Virus record (IMG/VR): IMGVR_UViG_3300042373_000672
Location: 1-27,552 of that record
Origin: a virus
Length of the DNA: 27,552 nucleotides
Reading direction: 5' to 3' (one strand)
The notes under the pieces were generated by a model that saw only the letters and a list, made by a program, of their open reading frames with translations, was not told the DNA's origin and searched no databases. The translations under genes were made by a program, and so were the position numbers. This document shows positions 1-7,675 of this stretch, one piece after another (position 1 is the stretch's first letter; each line of letters begins with the position of its first letter).

Positions 1-957
1 ATTTCTAATATTGATGTTAGTAGTTCATTAGATAGTAGGATATATATTAATAGTGCTTCTCCTACCTCGGGAAATACAGATGGACGTATTTGGATTGACA
101 TATCTACCGCATCTGCTCCAATATTACAAACTTATGGCAGTAATTTTTTTAGAATTCCAAAATTTACTAGAGAAAAAGCAACTGGTGGAGTCGTTACAAC
201 ATTTGGAAGTTACACAATACATACATTTTTATCAAATGGTACTTTTACAGCAAATGTTCCATTAGAAGTTGAGTATTTGGTTGTTGCTGGTGGTGGTGGT
301 GGAGGATATAGTGTTGCTGGTTCTGGTGGAACTGGTGGTGGAGGTGCTGGAGGAATGAGAACTGGTAGTATTGGAATTTCTTCAGAAAGTTATTCGATAC
401 AGGTTGGGGCTGGTGGTTCAGGATCATCTACAACAACAAATGGAAGTAATTCAGAGTTTGCCACCATAACTGCAATTGGTGGTGGTGCTGGAGGAAAAGG
501 TGGTTCGTTAAATGGCAAATCTGGTGGTTCTGGTGGTGGAACTGCTGACGGTAATACTAGTGTAGGAACTGGAACTGTTGGTCAAGGTAATAATGGTGGA
601 GGATCTAACGGAAACAGTCCTTCTTATGGCGGCGGCGGCGGCGGAGGTGCTGGTGCTTCTGGATCTAGCGGAACAAGTTCATCAAGTGGAAGTGGGGGAA
701 TAGGATCGATTTCATCAATAACTGGATCAAGTCAATATTATGCAGGAGGGGGTGCTGGTGGAACTGGTTACTCTCAAGGAACTTTAGGAAGTGGCGGTTC
801 TGGAGGTGGAGGAAGTGGTGCCTTTCATGCAAATGGTAATAATGGTACAGTAAACACTGGTGGTGGAGGTAGTGGAACTGGTTCTGGAAGCACTGGGATT
901 AATAATAACGCTGGCAACGGCGGTAGTGGAATAGTAATAATCAGGTATTTAACATAA
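1..957 (+). CDS. Glycine-rich tail fibre adhesin, 5' partial
   Basis: The frame is open from the first base, so the start lies outside the window and 318 residues are visible. Residues 1-65 look like the end of a fibre stem, with the linker motif GRIWID at 28-33 that recurs in the stem genes downstream. From about residue 92 (YLVVAGGGGG) to the end (GIVIIRY) it is a glycine/serine-rich domain of the kind found at the tips of phage tail fibres (Gly_rich_2-like). Such domains are thought to form receptor-binding tips; the polyglycine-sandwich adhesins of T-even phages are a possible analogue (inference). Here stem and adhesin are in one frame, whereas the two cassettes downstream encode them separately. 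The exact receptor is unknown. Confidence 0.85.
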   Translation: MSNIDVSSSLDSRIYINSASPTSGNTDGRIWIDISTASAPILQTYGSNFFRIPKFTREKATGGVVTTFGSYTIHTFLSNGTFTANVPLEVEYLVVAGGGGGGYSVAGSGGTGGGGAGGMRTGSIGISSESYSIQVGAGGSGSSTTTNGSNSEFATITAIGGGAGGKGGSLNGKSGGSGGGTADGNTSVGTGTVGQGNNGGGSNGNSPSYGGGGGGGAGASGSSGTSSSSGSGGIGSISSITGSSQYYAGGGAGGTGYSQGTLGSGGSGGGGSGAFHANGNNGTVNTGGGGSGTGSGSTGINNNAGNGGSGIVIIRYLT

Positions 958-963
958 GGAGCA

Positions 964-969
964 TATAAT
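964..969 (+). promoter_or_regulatory. Possible -10 box, leaderless type
   Basis: TATAAT ends 6 nt before the ATG at 976. No good -35 or TG extension is seen. A GGAG at 958-961 is too far from the start (14 nt) to be an ordinary ribosome binding site, so either a leaderless transcript or weak coupling is possible. Confidence 0.3.
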
Positions 970-975
970 AATATT

Positions 976-1686
976 ATGGGTAGAACAAGAGATATATCAA
1001 ACATATTTGATGACAATAGTCCTATTGTTAATAGTGATGAATTAAATATTGCTATAAATACCGCCTCGGCTGCGGCTGCTTCTTATGCAGATTCAGAGTT
1101 AGCAGTTATTGATTTATCTTCAACTATTCAAACAGCAAGTGCAGCAGCAGTATCATATGCGGATTCCTTAACAACTACAGACATATCAGAAGGAAACCAG
1201 TTATATTTTACAAATCAAAGATCAATAGATGCTGGATCATCAACATATATATTACAAATAAATGAGCAGTCTATTATAAATACTGCTTCTGGTGCGGCAG
1301 TAACATATTTGGTAGATTCTGCTCCAGGAACTTTAGATACCCTTAATGAGTTAGCAGCAGCATTAAATGATGATGCAAGTTTTGCAAGTACGGTAACAAA
1401 TTCTTTATCAACAAAGTTAGATTCTTCTACAGCATCTACAACATATTTAACTATTACAAATGCTTCTACAACTTATTTAAGCCAATCAGATGCATCAAAT
1501 ATTTATGAGCCAAATATTGATTATGTATCATCATCTCCCTCTACTCCTATTGCTGGAACACTGTGGATAGACTCAACAGCATCAGCAGCACCCTCATTAA
1601 AAGTGTATAATGGTAGTGAGTGGATTGCAGTATCTGGTGCTGGTGGCGGCGGACTAAAGACACACTTTTTATTAATGGGGGCTTAA
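976..1686 (+). CDS. Tail fibre stem protein
   Basis: A 236-residue fibre-like protein. The N-terminus carries MGRTRDISNIF, a leader that resembles those of two later genes and of fibre proteins in other phages. The body has repeated Ala/Ser stretches (TASAAAASYADSE), a motif SAPGTLDTLNELAAALNDD at about 115-133, short TTYL repeats, and the linker GTLWID at 194-199 followed by KVYNGSEWIAV. These are typical of trimeric fibre shafts with short heptad-like or beta-helical repeats. It abuts the next gene (ATG directly after the stop), which suggests one transcript. It probably presents the small protein at 1687 and the glycine-rich adhesin at 2019 (inference). Confidence 0.75.
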   Translation: MGRTRDISNIFDDNSPIVNSDELNIAINTASAAAASYADSELAVIDLSSTIQTASAAAVSYADSLTTTDISEGNQLYFTNQRSIDAGSSTYILQINEQSIINTASGAAVTYLVDSAPGTLDTLNELAAALNDDASFASTVTNSLSTKLDSSTASTTYLTITNASTTYLSQSDASNIYEPNIDYVSSSPSTPIAGTLWIDSTASAAPSLKVYNGSEWIAVSGAGGGGLKTHFLLMGA

Positions 1687-2019
1687 ATGGCTACAGAAAC
1701 GATTAAATCTGCTTCTTATTTATTACCAGCAGCAAATACGCTGAGCACTCTTTACACCGTTCCTAGTTCAACACAAGCAGTTATTTCAACAATAAATGTT
1801 TGCAATACAGCATCTGCTGACGCAACATATAGAATTGCTGTAGTGCCAAATGGTGTGTCAATTACAAATGCAAACTATATTGTTTATAATGCAACAATTT
1901 CAGGAAACGAAACAGTGGCTTTCACTCAGGGTATAACGATGGGAGCACAGGACGTATTGTCCGTTTTTGCAAGCACTGCATCAGTTGCATTTAATGCTTT
2001 TAAAATGGAGATTGCATAA
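1687..2019 (+). CDS. Small beta-rich tail protein
   Basis: A 110-residue protein starting directly after the previous stop; a GGGGG run about 5 nt upstream could serve for ribosome binding. The sequence alternates hydrophobic and polar residues, with segments such as STINVCNTASADATYRIAVV and QDVLSVFASTASVAFNAFKM, as in a single beta-sandwich domain. The 115-residue protein at 4908 has the same size, position and style (STVKLTVEF, SLVVRAFAATTNVVSISGYV), so the two may be divergent paralogues. Its stop overlaps the next start (TAATG). I do not recognise the family; a structural role in the distal tail is inferred from context. Confidence 0.65.
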   Translation: MATETIKSASYLLPAANTLSTLYTVPSSTQAVISTINVCNTASADATYRIAVVPNGVSITNANYIVYNATISGNETVAFTQGITMGAQDVLSVFASTASVAFNAFKMEIA

Positions 2020-2996
2020 TGGCTATTAATAGTAGCAAAATAACTTCACTAGCAAATAATGGTTTGTTTAGTAAAAGTGAATTGGTTACTTTATTACCAG
2101 CAAACTCTAGCACTGGATTAATAAATTATATTCAAAATGCTATTAGTCAAAATTTAACAAAATCTCAAATATTATCTTCTTCAAGATACTTAACATATAT
2201 AGAAGGGCTGGGATTTGCAACAGAAAGTTTTAATGGTCAAACCTATGCAAAAAAATCTTTTACAACAGTTGGAACTTCTAGTTGGATAATTCCAACACCC
2301 TTTATAAATCAACCAGCAATATTATTAGTTGTAGCAGGTGGTGGTTTTGGTGCAAACGGAGTAGCAAATGTTATGGGTGGAGGTGGTGCTGGTGGTTTAA
2401 TATATAATGCTTCTTTTACTCCAACTGCAAATACAGTTACAGTAACTGTTGGAAATGGTGGACAAACAACTGGAAGTAATGGCTCAAATTCTGTTTTTGA
2501 TAATCAAACTGCTATTGGTGGTGGTTTCGGTGCAGCAGAAACAGGTGCTGGAAATGGTGGAGGTTCTGGAGGTGGTGGATCATACAGTAGTGGTCAAGGA
2601 GGCTCAGGAACTTCAAATCAAGGTAATCGGGGTGGAAATGGTGGTTCAACAGCAAGTCCATATAATGGTGGTGGTGGTGGAGGTGCTGGTGCTGTTGGAG
2701 AGGCTGGTCAAAATGGTAGTCGTGGTGGAAATGGTGGAATAGGTTTATCAATTTTTGGAACATATTATGCTGGTGGTGGTGGTGGATCTGCTTGGGCAAG
2801 TAGTGGATCTGGAGGAACTGGTGGACTTGGTGGTGGAGGAAATGGTGGAGCAAATCCAGCAAACTATGCTTCTGATGGAGTAGCAAATACTGGTGGAGGT
2901 GGAGGTGGAGGATACTCTGCTTGGAATGGTGGAAAAGGCGGAAGTGGAATAGTAATAGTTAGATATCCATTAACTATTCCATCATCATTTGCATGA
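2019..2996 (+). CDS. Glycine-rich tail fibre adhesin
   Basis: A 325-residue protein translationally coupled to the preceding gene (TAATG). Residues 1-100 form a non-repetitive N-terminal part with SFTTVGTSSWIIP, and ILLVVAGGG opens the glycine-rich region at about residue 102. That region runs to GGKGGSGIVIVRYPL near the end. The -IVIVRY- ending matches the genes at 1 and 3951, which marks them as one family. It is likely a fibre-tip adhesin. The glycine stretches are not strict Gly-X-Y triplets, so it is not collagen. Its stop overlaps the ATG of a 36-residue reading frame (ATGA). Confidence 0.78.
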   Translation: MAINSSKITSLANNGLFSKSELVTLLPANSSTGLINYIQNAISQNLTKSQILSSSRYLTYIEGLGFATESFNGQTYAKKSFTTVGTSSWIIPTPFINQPAILLVVAGGGFGANGVANVMGGGGAGGLIYNASFTPTANTVTVTVGNGGQTTGSNGSNSVFDNQTAIGGGFGAAETGAGNGGGSGGGGSYSSGQGGSGTSNQGNRGGNGGSTASPYNGGGGGGAGAVGEAGQNGSRGGNGGIGLSIFGTYYAGGGGGSAWASSGSGGTGGLGGGGNGGANPANYASDGVANTGGGGGGGYSAWNGGKGGSGIVIVRYPLTIPSSFA

Positions 2997-3103
2997 TTGA
3001 ATTTATAAAATGTGGTACATGTCATCCAGAATTAAAATATAGAAATATTCACGAGGTAGAAGAATGTGATATTTGCAAAAATAAGGAGTATATAAAAGAA
3101 TAA
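2993..3103 (+). CDS. Tiny CxxC-CxxC protein (36 aa)
   Basis: A 36-residue reading frame whose ATG overlaps the upstream stop as ATGA, the usual signature of translational coupling; no Shine-Dalgarno is seen. It holds Cys at 7, 10, 25 and 28 (CGTC, then CDIC after 14 residues), the spacing of a one-metal zinc ribbon. It ends where the next tiny frame starts (TAATG). Function is unknown. It lies between two fibre cassettes, where small accessory or assembly proteins could be encoded. The four ordered cysteines and the perfect overlaps at both ends argue that it is a real gene. Confidence 0.5.
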   Translation: MIEFIKCGTCHPELKYRNIHEVEECDICKNKEYIKE

Positions 3104-3171
3104 TGTCAAAAGCCAGAGATTTAGCCAATCAAGTATCTAATTTAATAACTATAATAAAGGGAGGGGAATAA
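3103..3171 (+). CDS. Fibre N-terminal leader remnant (22 aa)
   Basis: A 22-residue frame, MSKARDLANQVSNLITIIKGGE, overlapping the previous stop (TAATG). Its start resembles the leaders of the stem genes at 976 (MGRTRDISNIF) and 3175 (MSNSRELSKIF), and SKARDLA is a common opening of fibre proteins in other phages. It is therefore best read as the leftover 5' end of a lost fibre stem gene, perhaps kept because its last codons carry the strong ribosome binding site for the gene at 3175. It could be translated simply as a coupling leader peptide. Confidence 0.45.
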   Translation: MSKARDLANQVSNLITIIKGGE

Positions 3172-3177
3172 AAATTG
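3157..3177 (+). promoter_or_regulatory. Strong RBS that fixes a TTG start
   Basis: AAGGGAGGGG at 3157-3166 stands 8 nt before TTG at 3175-3177. There is no ATG in this frame near the conserved leader, so TTG is the likely start codon. Confidence 0.6.
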
Positions 3178-3951
3178 TCAAACTCAAGAGAACTATCAAA
3201 AATTTTTACAGCAGATACAACTGTAACAACTCATAGTGAACTAATAACAGCAGTTAATGCTGCCTCTGTAAATATAATACAACAAGCAATACAATATACT
3301 GATAATGCTACCCCCGACTTAACTCCTGCCATTCAAGCAGCCTCTGCAGCAGCCGTAGCCTACACAGACCAAGAACTATCTAACATAGATTTAACAAGCA
3401 CTATCATTACAGCAAGTGCAGCCGCTGCATCTTATACTGACAGTGAAATATCTGCCATTGATTATTCAACAATTATTCAAACAGCATCTGCAGGAGCAGT
3501 AACATTTTTAACAGACTCAGCACCTGGAACATTAGACACTCTTAACGAATTGTCGGCGGCATTGAATGATGATCCTAATTTTTATTCAACTATTCAATCT
3601 GTATATTTAACACAATCAAATGCTAGTGCAACATATCTTACTCAATCAAATGCTAGTTCAACTTATCTTACACAAGCAGCAGGATTAACAACAGCAACTG
3701 CATCTACAACTTATTTGACCCAATCAAGTGCTAGCACTACCTACTTAACCCAATCAAGTGCTTCTACTCAATATGAAAAGTTAATACCTTATTCTACTTC
3801 TACCCCCGAAAGTCCAGTAACTGGTGATATGTGGCTCGATTCAAATAGCACACCTCCTGCATTAAAGGTTTATGATGGAAGTAGTTGGGTTCAACTTGGT
3901 GCTGCTGTTGATGACAGTCAAGCAATAATTTCAGGTAGGATGTTCTCATAA
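3175..3951 (+). CDS. Tail fibre stem protein (TTG start)
   Basis: A 258-residue paralogue of the stem at 976. It starts MSNSRELSKIF and has Ala/Ser-rich segments (QAASAAAVAYTDQELSNID). It carries SAPGTLDTLNELSAALNDD in the middle, then five or more TYLTQS repeats from residue 143 to about 198. It ends with the GDMWLD linker and KVYDGSSWVQLG. The start is TTG, chosen because of the strong purine-rich site upstream and the conserved leader. The stop overlaps the next ATG (TAATG), so stem and adhesin are probably made in step. Role: shaft of a receptor-binding fibre (inference from repeat style and position). Confidence 0.75.
   Translation: MSNSRELSKIFTADTTVTTHSELITAVNAASVNIIQQAIQYTDNATPDLTPAIQAASAAAVAYTDQELSNIDLTSTIITASAAAASYTDSEISAIDYSTIIQTASAGAVTFLTDSAPGTLDTLNELSAALNDDPNFYSTIQSVYLTQSNASATYLTQSNASSTYLTQAAGLTTATASTTYLTQSSASTTYLTQSSASTQYEKLIPYSTSTPESPVTGDMWLDSNSTPPALKVYDGSSWVQLGAAVDDSQAIISGRMFS
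3601..3768 (+). repeat. TYLTQS-type tandem repeats in fibre stem
   Basis: Five copies of YLTQ[SA] separated by short Ser/Ala/Thr spacers. The DNA copies are near-identical over about 15-30 bases, so unequal recombination could change the shaft length. Confidence 0.7.
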
Positions 3952-4871
3952 TGTTAGGAATTAGAAGATTTTATACAAGTGCTGGAATGAGTAGATTAGT
4001 TTCTAATCCATTAAGAGATTTAACAAAATATAATGCAACTGGTGGAGTAATTAGTATTCCAGGAGATGGATATAAATATCATACCTATACTACCCCTGGA
4101 ACATCTCAAACATTTTTTTCTGATATGCCAGGTCAAATAGAAGTTTTTATGTGGGGAGGCGGTGGTGCTGCTGGCGGAACAGGAGGTGGAGCATATTGTT
4201 TTGGTGGAGGTGGTGCATATTCAACTTCAACTTTTATTACAAATCCAGGAACATATACAATAAGTGTTGGTGGTGGTGGACAATTAGGTACACAAGGATG
4301 TGTTATAGGAACTGGAGGTGCTGGAGGACTTGGTGCTAGTGGTGCAGCAGGAGGAAATGGAAGTCAGGCTGGAACCTCTCCATGTTCTGGAACTGGTGGT
4401 GGAGGTGGTGCTGGAAGTTTATTATTATTTTCTGGAACTATTATTGTTGCTGCAGGTGGTGGTGGCGGTGGTGGAGGAACAGAAACTGGATACAACGGAA
4501 CTGGTAACGGTGGTGGAGGTGGTCAAAACGGAACTGCTGGTCAAGGTGCTGGAGCAACTGCTGGAGTAACTGGTGCTAGTGGAAGTACAAATGGACAAAA
4601 TGCTACCGCAACAGGTGGTGATCATAGTGGATCTGGTGGAGGTGGTGGTGGATTTTTAGGTGGAACTGCTGGATTAAATCCCAGTGTTGACGGTCTTTCT
4701 GGTGGTGGTGGTGGAGGAGGTTCAAGTTTAGGACAAACTATTAATAATGGTAGTGGTTCAACTCCTGGAAACTCTGGAAGTTCTTTAAGAAGTGGTGCTG
4801 GAAATGGTGGAGGATCTGGTGCTGCTGGATCAAATGGAATAGTAATAATAAGATATCCGTTTGTTGTATAA
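3951..4871 (+). CDS. Glycine-rich tail fibre adhesin
   Basis: A 306-residue third member of the glycine-rich family. Residues 1-60 are non-repetitive (MLGIRRFYTSAG, YKYHTYTTPGTSQTFFSDMPG), then EVFMWGGGG opens the glycine-rich part, which ends NGIVIIRYPFVV. Unlike its siblings it contains several cysteines in the glycine-rich part (AYCFGG, GCVIGTGG, SPCSGTGG). It is coupled to the stem gene by TAATG. The most likely role is the fibre tip that touches the host surface; the differing glycine-rich cores of the three copies suggest different receptors (inference). Confidence 0.78.
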   Translation: MLGIRRFYTSAGMSRLVSNPLRDLTKYNATGGVISIPGDGYKYHTYTTPGTSQTFFSDMPGQIEVFMWGGGGAAGGTGGGAYCFGGGGAYSTSTFITNPGTYTISVGGGGQLGTQGCVIGTGGAGGLGASGAAGGNGSQAGTSPCSGTGGGGGAGSLLLFSGTIIVAAGGGGGGGGTETGYNGTGNGGGGGQNGTAGQGAGATAGVTGASGSTNGQNATATGGDHSGSGGGGGGFLGGTAGLNPSVDGLSGGGGGGGSSLGQTINNGSGSTPGNSGSSLRSGAGNGGGSGAAGSNGIVIIRYPFVV

Positions 4872-4892
4872 AATATTATTAAATGATATAAT
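4864..4892 (+). promoter_or_regulatory. Extended -10 promoter
   Basis: TGA then TATAAT at 4887-4892 gives an extended -10 (TGnTATAAT), with a weak -35 TTGTAT at 4864-4869 and a 17 nt spacer. It precedes the gene at 4908, which has AGAGAGGT as its ribosome binding site. Confidence 0.5.
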
Positions 4893-4907
4893 AAAAGAGA
4901 GGTAAAA

Positions 4908-5255
4908 ATGCCAACATTTTCAAAAGTTTTATTATCTGGGTCTACAAATGGTGCATCAACTTTGGTGGCTGCAACCTCGACTCCAGGAACAACTATTCAT
5001 ACAGCAGTATCAGGAACATCTGGTTTAGATGAAATATGGTTATATGCAGACAACTCAAGTTCCTCAACAGTTAAACTTACAGTAGAATTTGGTGGTACTG
5101 CTGAAAAAGATCAAATAGAAATAAATATACCTGGTGAATCTGGATTAGTACTAGTAGTTCCAGGATTAGTATTGCAAAATTCTTTAGTTGTTCGGGCTTT
5201 TGCAGCAACAACAAACGTAGTGTCAATTTCAGGGTATGTAAATAGAATTTCATAA
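4908..5255 (+). CDS. Small beta-rich tail protein
   Basis: A 115-residue protein with a good ribosome binding site (AGAGAGG, 6 nt from the ATG). It reads as one beta-sandwich: DEIWLYADNSSSSTVKLTV, then QIEINIPGESGLVLVVPGL and SLVVRAFAATTNVVSISGYV. Similar short proteins occur among the tail genes of other phages. It resembles the protein at 1687 in length, pattern and place after or within a fibre cassette. No catalytic motif is visible. A capping or decoration role in the distal tail is possible but inferred. Confidence 0.65.
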   Translation: MPTFSKVLLSGSTNGASTLVAATSTPGTTIHTAVSGTSGLDEIWLYADNSSSSTVKLTVEFGGTAEKDQIEINIPGESGLVLVVPGLVLQNSLVVRAFAATTNVVSISGYVNRIS

Positions 5256-5286
5256 TTTTGGGGGTATGTAAAATTATACATATCTA

Positions 5287-5295
5287 TGTTATAAT
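5287..5295 (+). promoter_or_regulatory. Extended -10 promoter
   Basis: TGT then TATAAT at 5290-5295. No convincing -35 is found. It lies 15 nt before the ATG at 5311, with AAGAGGT between. Confidence 0.45.
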
Positions 5296-5310
5296 TTAAA
5301 AGAGGTATAA

Positions 5311-6714
5311 ATGACATTATCTACAAATAAAAGAAGACCAATAATCATTGGTCCAGATACCCCTTTGGATCCAAAAGAAACAGACTTATGGGTTAATACT
5401 ACAAATAATAAAATTTATCGATATGATGGTTCAACTTTTGCAGTTGTATCAGAAGCAATTACTCAAGCCTATGTTCAAAGTGCTTCAGCATATGCTTTAT
5501 CCCAAGCAACATCACAAGTTAATGCTGTAATAGATGCAGCACCAGGTGCTTTAAACACCCTTAACGAATTGGCAGCAGCCCTCAATGACGATGCAAACTT
5601 TGCAACAACTATAGTTAATCAAATAAATAACGCAAGTGCTGCAAATATATATTATACAGATTTTAGAGTTGATAGTGCCAGTGGAGCATTGACAGGGTAT
5701 ATAGATGCAGAATTAGGATATTTAGAAACAACAATAAATAATAATATATCTTTATCAGAAGTAGAATTAGTTGGAATTATTAATACCGCTTCAGTTGCAA
5801 ATACAAATTATACAGATTCAGAAATTATTGCTTTAAATTTAACAGCAGGACTAGTTAGTGCTTCTGCTGCCGCAGTATCATATGCAGATGCTTTAACTAC
5901 AACAGATGTATCAGAAGGAACTAGTTTATATTTTACAAATCAACGTGCTATTGACGCAGGGTCGGCAACATACTTAACACAATCAAATGCAGCAACAACT
6001 TATCTTCCACAAGTAGGTGGAGTAATTACTGGTAATTTAGAAATAGATGGAACTTTAATAGTTTCTGGGTCAACAGCATATATTAACGTAACAGAATTTA
6101 AAGTAGATGACCCAATGATTTATCTTGCTGGCAACTCAAGTGCTAACTTAGTAGATATTGGATTAGTAGGAAATTATAATGACGGTTCTTACGCACACAC
6201 AGGATTAGTAAAAGACGCAACAGATGGTAGATGGAAATTTTTCTCCAGTGTAGAAACAGAACCAACTGGAACTATTGCATTTAATGAAGCAGTTTTAGAT
6301 GCAGTTGCTATGGGCTCAGCCAGCGTTATAGGAAACGTAAATGCGTCTGCATTTATTGGTGACGGATCTCAATTAACAGGAATTAATCTAGCAACAAAAG
6401 CAGATAAACTAAATACATTTGATAGCGAAACTTCAAACTATACATTAATTTTGTCAAATGCAGATCAGATAGTTGAAATGAATGTTGGTTCAGCAAATAC
6501 ATTAACAGTACCTCCAAATTCTTCTGTAGCATTTCCAGTTGGAACCGAGTTAACAGTATTGCAAACAAACACTGGACAAACAACCATAACACCAGGAGCA
6601 GGCGTAACAATTAACGGAACTCCTGGATTAAAACTTCGTGCACAATGGGCGTCTGCTGTATTAATTAAAAGAGCAGAAAATACTTGGGTTGCCATAGGCG
6701 ACTTGTCAGCATAG
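5311..6714 (+). CDS. Large tail fibre protein
   Basis: A 467-residue fibre. Residues 20-50 carry the linker DLWVN...KIYRYDGSTFAVV, here at the N-terminus rather than the C-terminus. Then follow Ala/Ser stem repeats, AAPGALNTLNELAAALNDD near residue 75, and TDVSEGTSLYFTNQRAIDAG. At about 235-330 is a domain with GSTAYINVTEFKVDDPMIYL, also seen in fibre proteins of T4-like cyanophages. The last 90 residues (LTVPPNSSVAFPVGTELTVL to WVAIGDLSA) recur in the protein at 7676. The gene has its own promoter-like box and ribosome binding site and is followed closely by the gene at 6727. Confidence 0.75.
   Translation: MTLSTNKRRPIIIGPDTPLDPKETDLWVNTTNNKIYRYDGSTFAVVSEAITQAYVQSASAYALSQATSQVNAVIDAAPGALNTLNELAAALNDDANFATTIVNQINNASAANIYYTDFRVDSASGALTGYIDAELGYLETTINNNISLSEVELVGIINTASVANTNYTDSEIIALNLTAGLVSASAAAVSYADALTTTDVSEGTSLYFTNQRAIDAGSATYLTQSNAATTYLPQVGGVITGNLEIDGTLIVSGSTAYINVTEFKVDDPMIYLAGNSSANLVDIGLVGNYNDGSYAHTGLVKDATDGRWKFFSSVETEPTGTIAFNEAVLDAVAMGSASVIGNVNASAFIGDGSQLTGINLATKADKLNTFDSETSNYTLILSNADQIVEMNVGSANTLTVPPNSSVAFPVGTELTVLQTNTGQTTITPGAGVTINGTPGLKLRAQWASAVLIKRAENTWVAIGDLSA
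6625..6648 (+). repeat. 24-bp exact repeat, copy 1
   Basis: This stretch is identical to 8591-8614. It lies within the shared C-terminal domain of the fibre genes at 5311 and 7676 and encodes GLKLRAQW. Confidence 0.85.
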
Positions 6715-6726
6715 TGAGGGGTATAT

Positions 6727-7077
6727 ATGGCATTTCCAGCAACATACAACTTTAACTACTATCGTGGAGATAGTTTTGAATTTATTATTTATCCTAAAAA
6801 TGCAAATGGAACAACTTTTAACTTAACAGAGTACGATTCAAATTTATTTACAATTGCTACCGCTAGAGGATCTTCTGGAGAAGAAATAGGATTTGGAACC
6901 GTAGTTTCTGGATCATCTAGTTTAACTTGTAAAATTACACCAGCAGTAGGAGATTTATTATCTGCTAACTCATATGTTTATGATGTTCAAATTAGTGATA
7001 CTAGTGCTTCAACTAAATATACTTTATTGACTGGAACAATAACTGTAACTCAAGATGTTACCGATAGGGTTTCGTAA
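6727..7077 (+). CDS. Small tail/baseplate-associated protein
   Basis: A 116-residue protein. It has the pattern NYYRGDSFEFIIYPKNANG near the N-terminus and YVYDVQISD then TLLTGTITVTQDVTDR at the C-terminus. This outline (RGD-x-F, YDVQ, TLLxGxxxVxxDVT) is widespread in short phage tail proteins whose fold resembles the N-terminal domain of upper baseplate proteins. GAGGGG stands 5 nt before the ATG. The stop overlaps the next start (TAATG). It probably forms an adaptor or structural unit near the fibres; the match is by pattern recognition only. Confidence 0.65.
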   Translation: MAFPATYNFNYYRGDSFEFIIYPKNANGTTFNLTEYDSNLFTIATARGSSGEEIGFGTVVSGSSSLTCKITPAVGDLLSANSYVYDVQISDTSASTKYTLLTGTITVTQDVTDRVS

Positions 7078-7658
7078 TGGCTATTAATTCAGTAGTTTCA
7101 ACAGAATCAATTACAGTATTTGGCCCACCCGAAGTTATAGAATTAGGATTAGATGTTGGTGCCCCTGGACAAAGAGGAAGTCTTATCTACACTGGATCAG
7201 GAGATCCAAATATTAATACTGGAGTATTTGTTAACGAGCCTGCAATAGTAGGAGATTTATATTTAAGAACAGATTTTGGCTCAGATTACGGAGTTATATA
7301 TTCATACAACGTTACCCCTAGTGGTAACGAGTGGAGTTCTGTATTAAAATTTCAACCAGTTACATATAGTGTAATTGAGCCTTTAACATTTGTAAGTGGA
7401 TCAGTAAGTGTGAGCATACCAGTAAATGACATATATAACGATGCTCCTGGAACTCTAACTTCAAGTAATTTTTCTATACAATTAACCCCAGAACATGATA
7501 AAGCAATTTCATTTGCTGTAGTAGATAAAGGTTTGGTAACTTCCTCAAGTAGGTCTTTAGTATTTGAGATTATTGCTACAGAACAAGATGAAAGTGGCGG
7601 GGTAGTAGATTTAGTAGGAATTGTTGATTTCAATATTACTATCAACGTTCTGATATAA
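7077..7658 (+). CDS. Minor tail structural protein
   Basis: A 193-residue protein coupled to its neighbour by TAATG. Residues 1-80 contain STESITVFGPPEVIELGLDV, GAPGQRGSLIYTGSGDP and GDLYLRTDFGSDYGVIYSY, a layout recognisable in minor tail proteins that precede fibre genes in many marine and freshwater phages. The second half is beta-rich (SVSIPVNDIYNDAPG, SLVFEIIATEQDE). No enzyme motif is seen. It likely links baseplate and fibre. A promoter-like box for the next gene overlaps its stop. Confidence 0.6.
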   Translation: MAINSVVSTESITVFGPPEVIELGLDVGAPGQRGSLIYTGSGDPNINTGVFVNEPAIVGDLYLRTDFGSDYGVIYSYNVTPSGNEWSSVLKFQPVTYSVIEPLTFVSGSVSVSIPVNDIYNDAPGTLTSSNFSIQLTPEHDKAISFAVVDKGLVTSSSRSLVFEIIATEQDESGGVVDLVGIVDFNITINVLI

Positions 7659-7659
7659 T
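7651..7659 (+). promoter_or_regulatory. Extended -10 promoter
   Basis: TGA then TATAAT at 7654-7659, overlapping the stop codon of the upstream gene. It is followed by AAGAAGGTGAT as ribosome binding site before the ATG at 7676. There is no clear -35. Confidence 0.45.
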
Positions 7660-7675
7660 TTAAGAAGGTGATAAA

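Noticed and set aside
277-957. Glycine-rich domains considered as collagen-like
   Set aside because: There is no sustained Gly-X-Y period of three, and proline is rare.
2449-2742. Second-frame and minus-strand frames rich in Val/Glu or Leu/His within glycine-rich genes
   Set aside because: GGT/GGA repeats leave other frames open by chance; no starts with ribosome binding sites and no recognisable protein. The same holds around 4151-4625 and 2512-2886.
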